Shown here piece after piece: positions 63,958 to 64,000 of a stretch of 64,000 nucleotides of DNA. A program made the position numbers and the translations under genes. This DNA is from Sandaracinus amylolyticus (GTDB lineage Bacteria; Myxococcota_A; Polyangia; Polyangiales; Sandaracinaceae), in assembly GCF_021631985.1 (NCBI RefSeq), contig NZ_CP070225.1:5456001-5520000 (forward strand). Direction: 5' to 3'. Numbering within the stretch: position 1 is the first letter of the stretch; every line of letters begins with the position of its first letter. A model generated the notes under the pieces. That model saw only the letters and a list, made by a program, of their open reading frames with translations, had not been told where the DNA came from and did no database searches.

Positions 63958-64000
63958 GGGGCTCGCCGTCTCCCGACACCCCCGATGACGCCCCGTCGAC

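Overview
The window reads as a chromosomal segment of a high-GC deltaproteobacterium of the myxobacterial type, most likely of the Sandaracinus/Polyangiales kind (inference). The signs are very high GC with strong third-position bias, many lipoproteins with Asp-Ala-Gly-rich spacers, MopE-type CDGxDNDCDG metal motifs, trypsin-like proteases ending in Gly-Cys/transmembrane/Arg-rich (MYXO-CTERM-like) tails, several Hanks-type kinases, RCC1 propellers, Kazal modules and an HD-GYP hybrid. I saw no tRNA, rRNA, transposase, prophage or CRISPR.

Layout. 0-4.2 kb: secreted lipoproteins, including a tandem paralogous pair. 4.2-9.2 kb: an OsmC thiol peroxidase and a two-gene RND efflux unit. 9.3-11.5 kb: the rRNA methyltransferase RlmM, a small lipoprotein and a hexapeptide acyltransferase. 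11.5-20.9 kb: one tight minus-strand operon of eight genes. It starts with a signal-less subtilisin-like protease, runs through six proteins I cannot assign, and ends with a 666-residue fusion of a caspase-like domain, a T4-type lysozyme and an M15 peptidase. This is the best candidate for an undescribed system. 21-25 kb: the known Hen1-Pnkp RNA repair cassette. 25-28.1 kb: TsaD, a 22-bp tandem repeat, a lysine-tailed protein and a Tat-exported superoxide reductase. 28.5-32.3 kb: two tandem trypsin-like lipoproteins. 32.6-38.7 kb: a zinc-ribbon/kinase/ATPase/TPR regulator, a membrane protein and a MshEN/HD-GYP/receiver/DUF4388 hybrid.

38.8-42.9 kb: a six-gene envelope-transport operon (lipoprotein, MlaE permease, small membrane protein, FtsX-like permease, YcxB-like protein, LolD-like ATPase). 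Every junction in it is a 4-base stop/start overlap. 43-52 kb: surface lipoproteins (PD40 propeller with a CxxCH motif, Kazal protein, Ca-repeat/vWA protein), then an outer-membrane-like protein, an ECF sigma factor, a probable membrane-anchored partner and an RCC1 lipoprotein. 52-59.4 kb: MerC, a VOC-SGNH fusion, PPK2, a second kinase, a lipoprotein, a MerR regulator and a hypothetical. 59.4-64 kb: an LRR-like protein, citrate synthase, soluble transhydrogenase and a hypothetical.

Regulatory themes. Nine genes have a TAnnnT-like -10 hexamer only 6-11 nt before the start codon, which points to leaderless transcripts. Four-base overlaps couple most operons. A roughly 80-bp interspersed repeat occurs at 32.6 and 44.9 kb, and the spacer at 28.1-28.6 kb carries three long perfect hairpins. 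All assignments come from reading motifs by eye; no database search was run.
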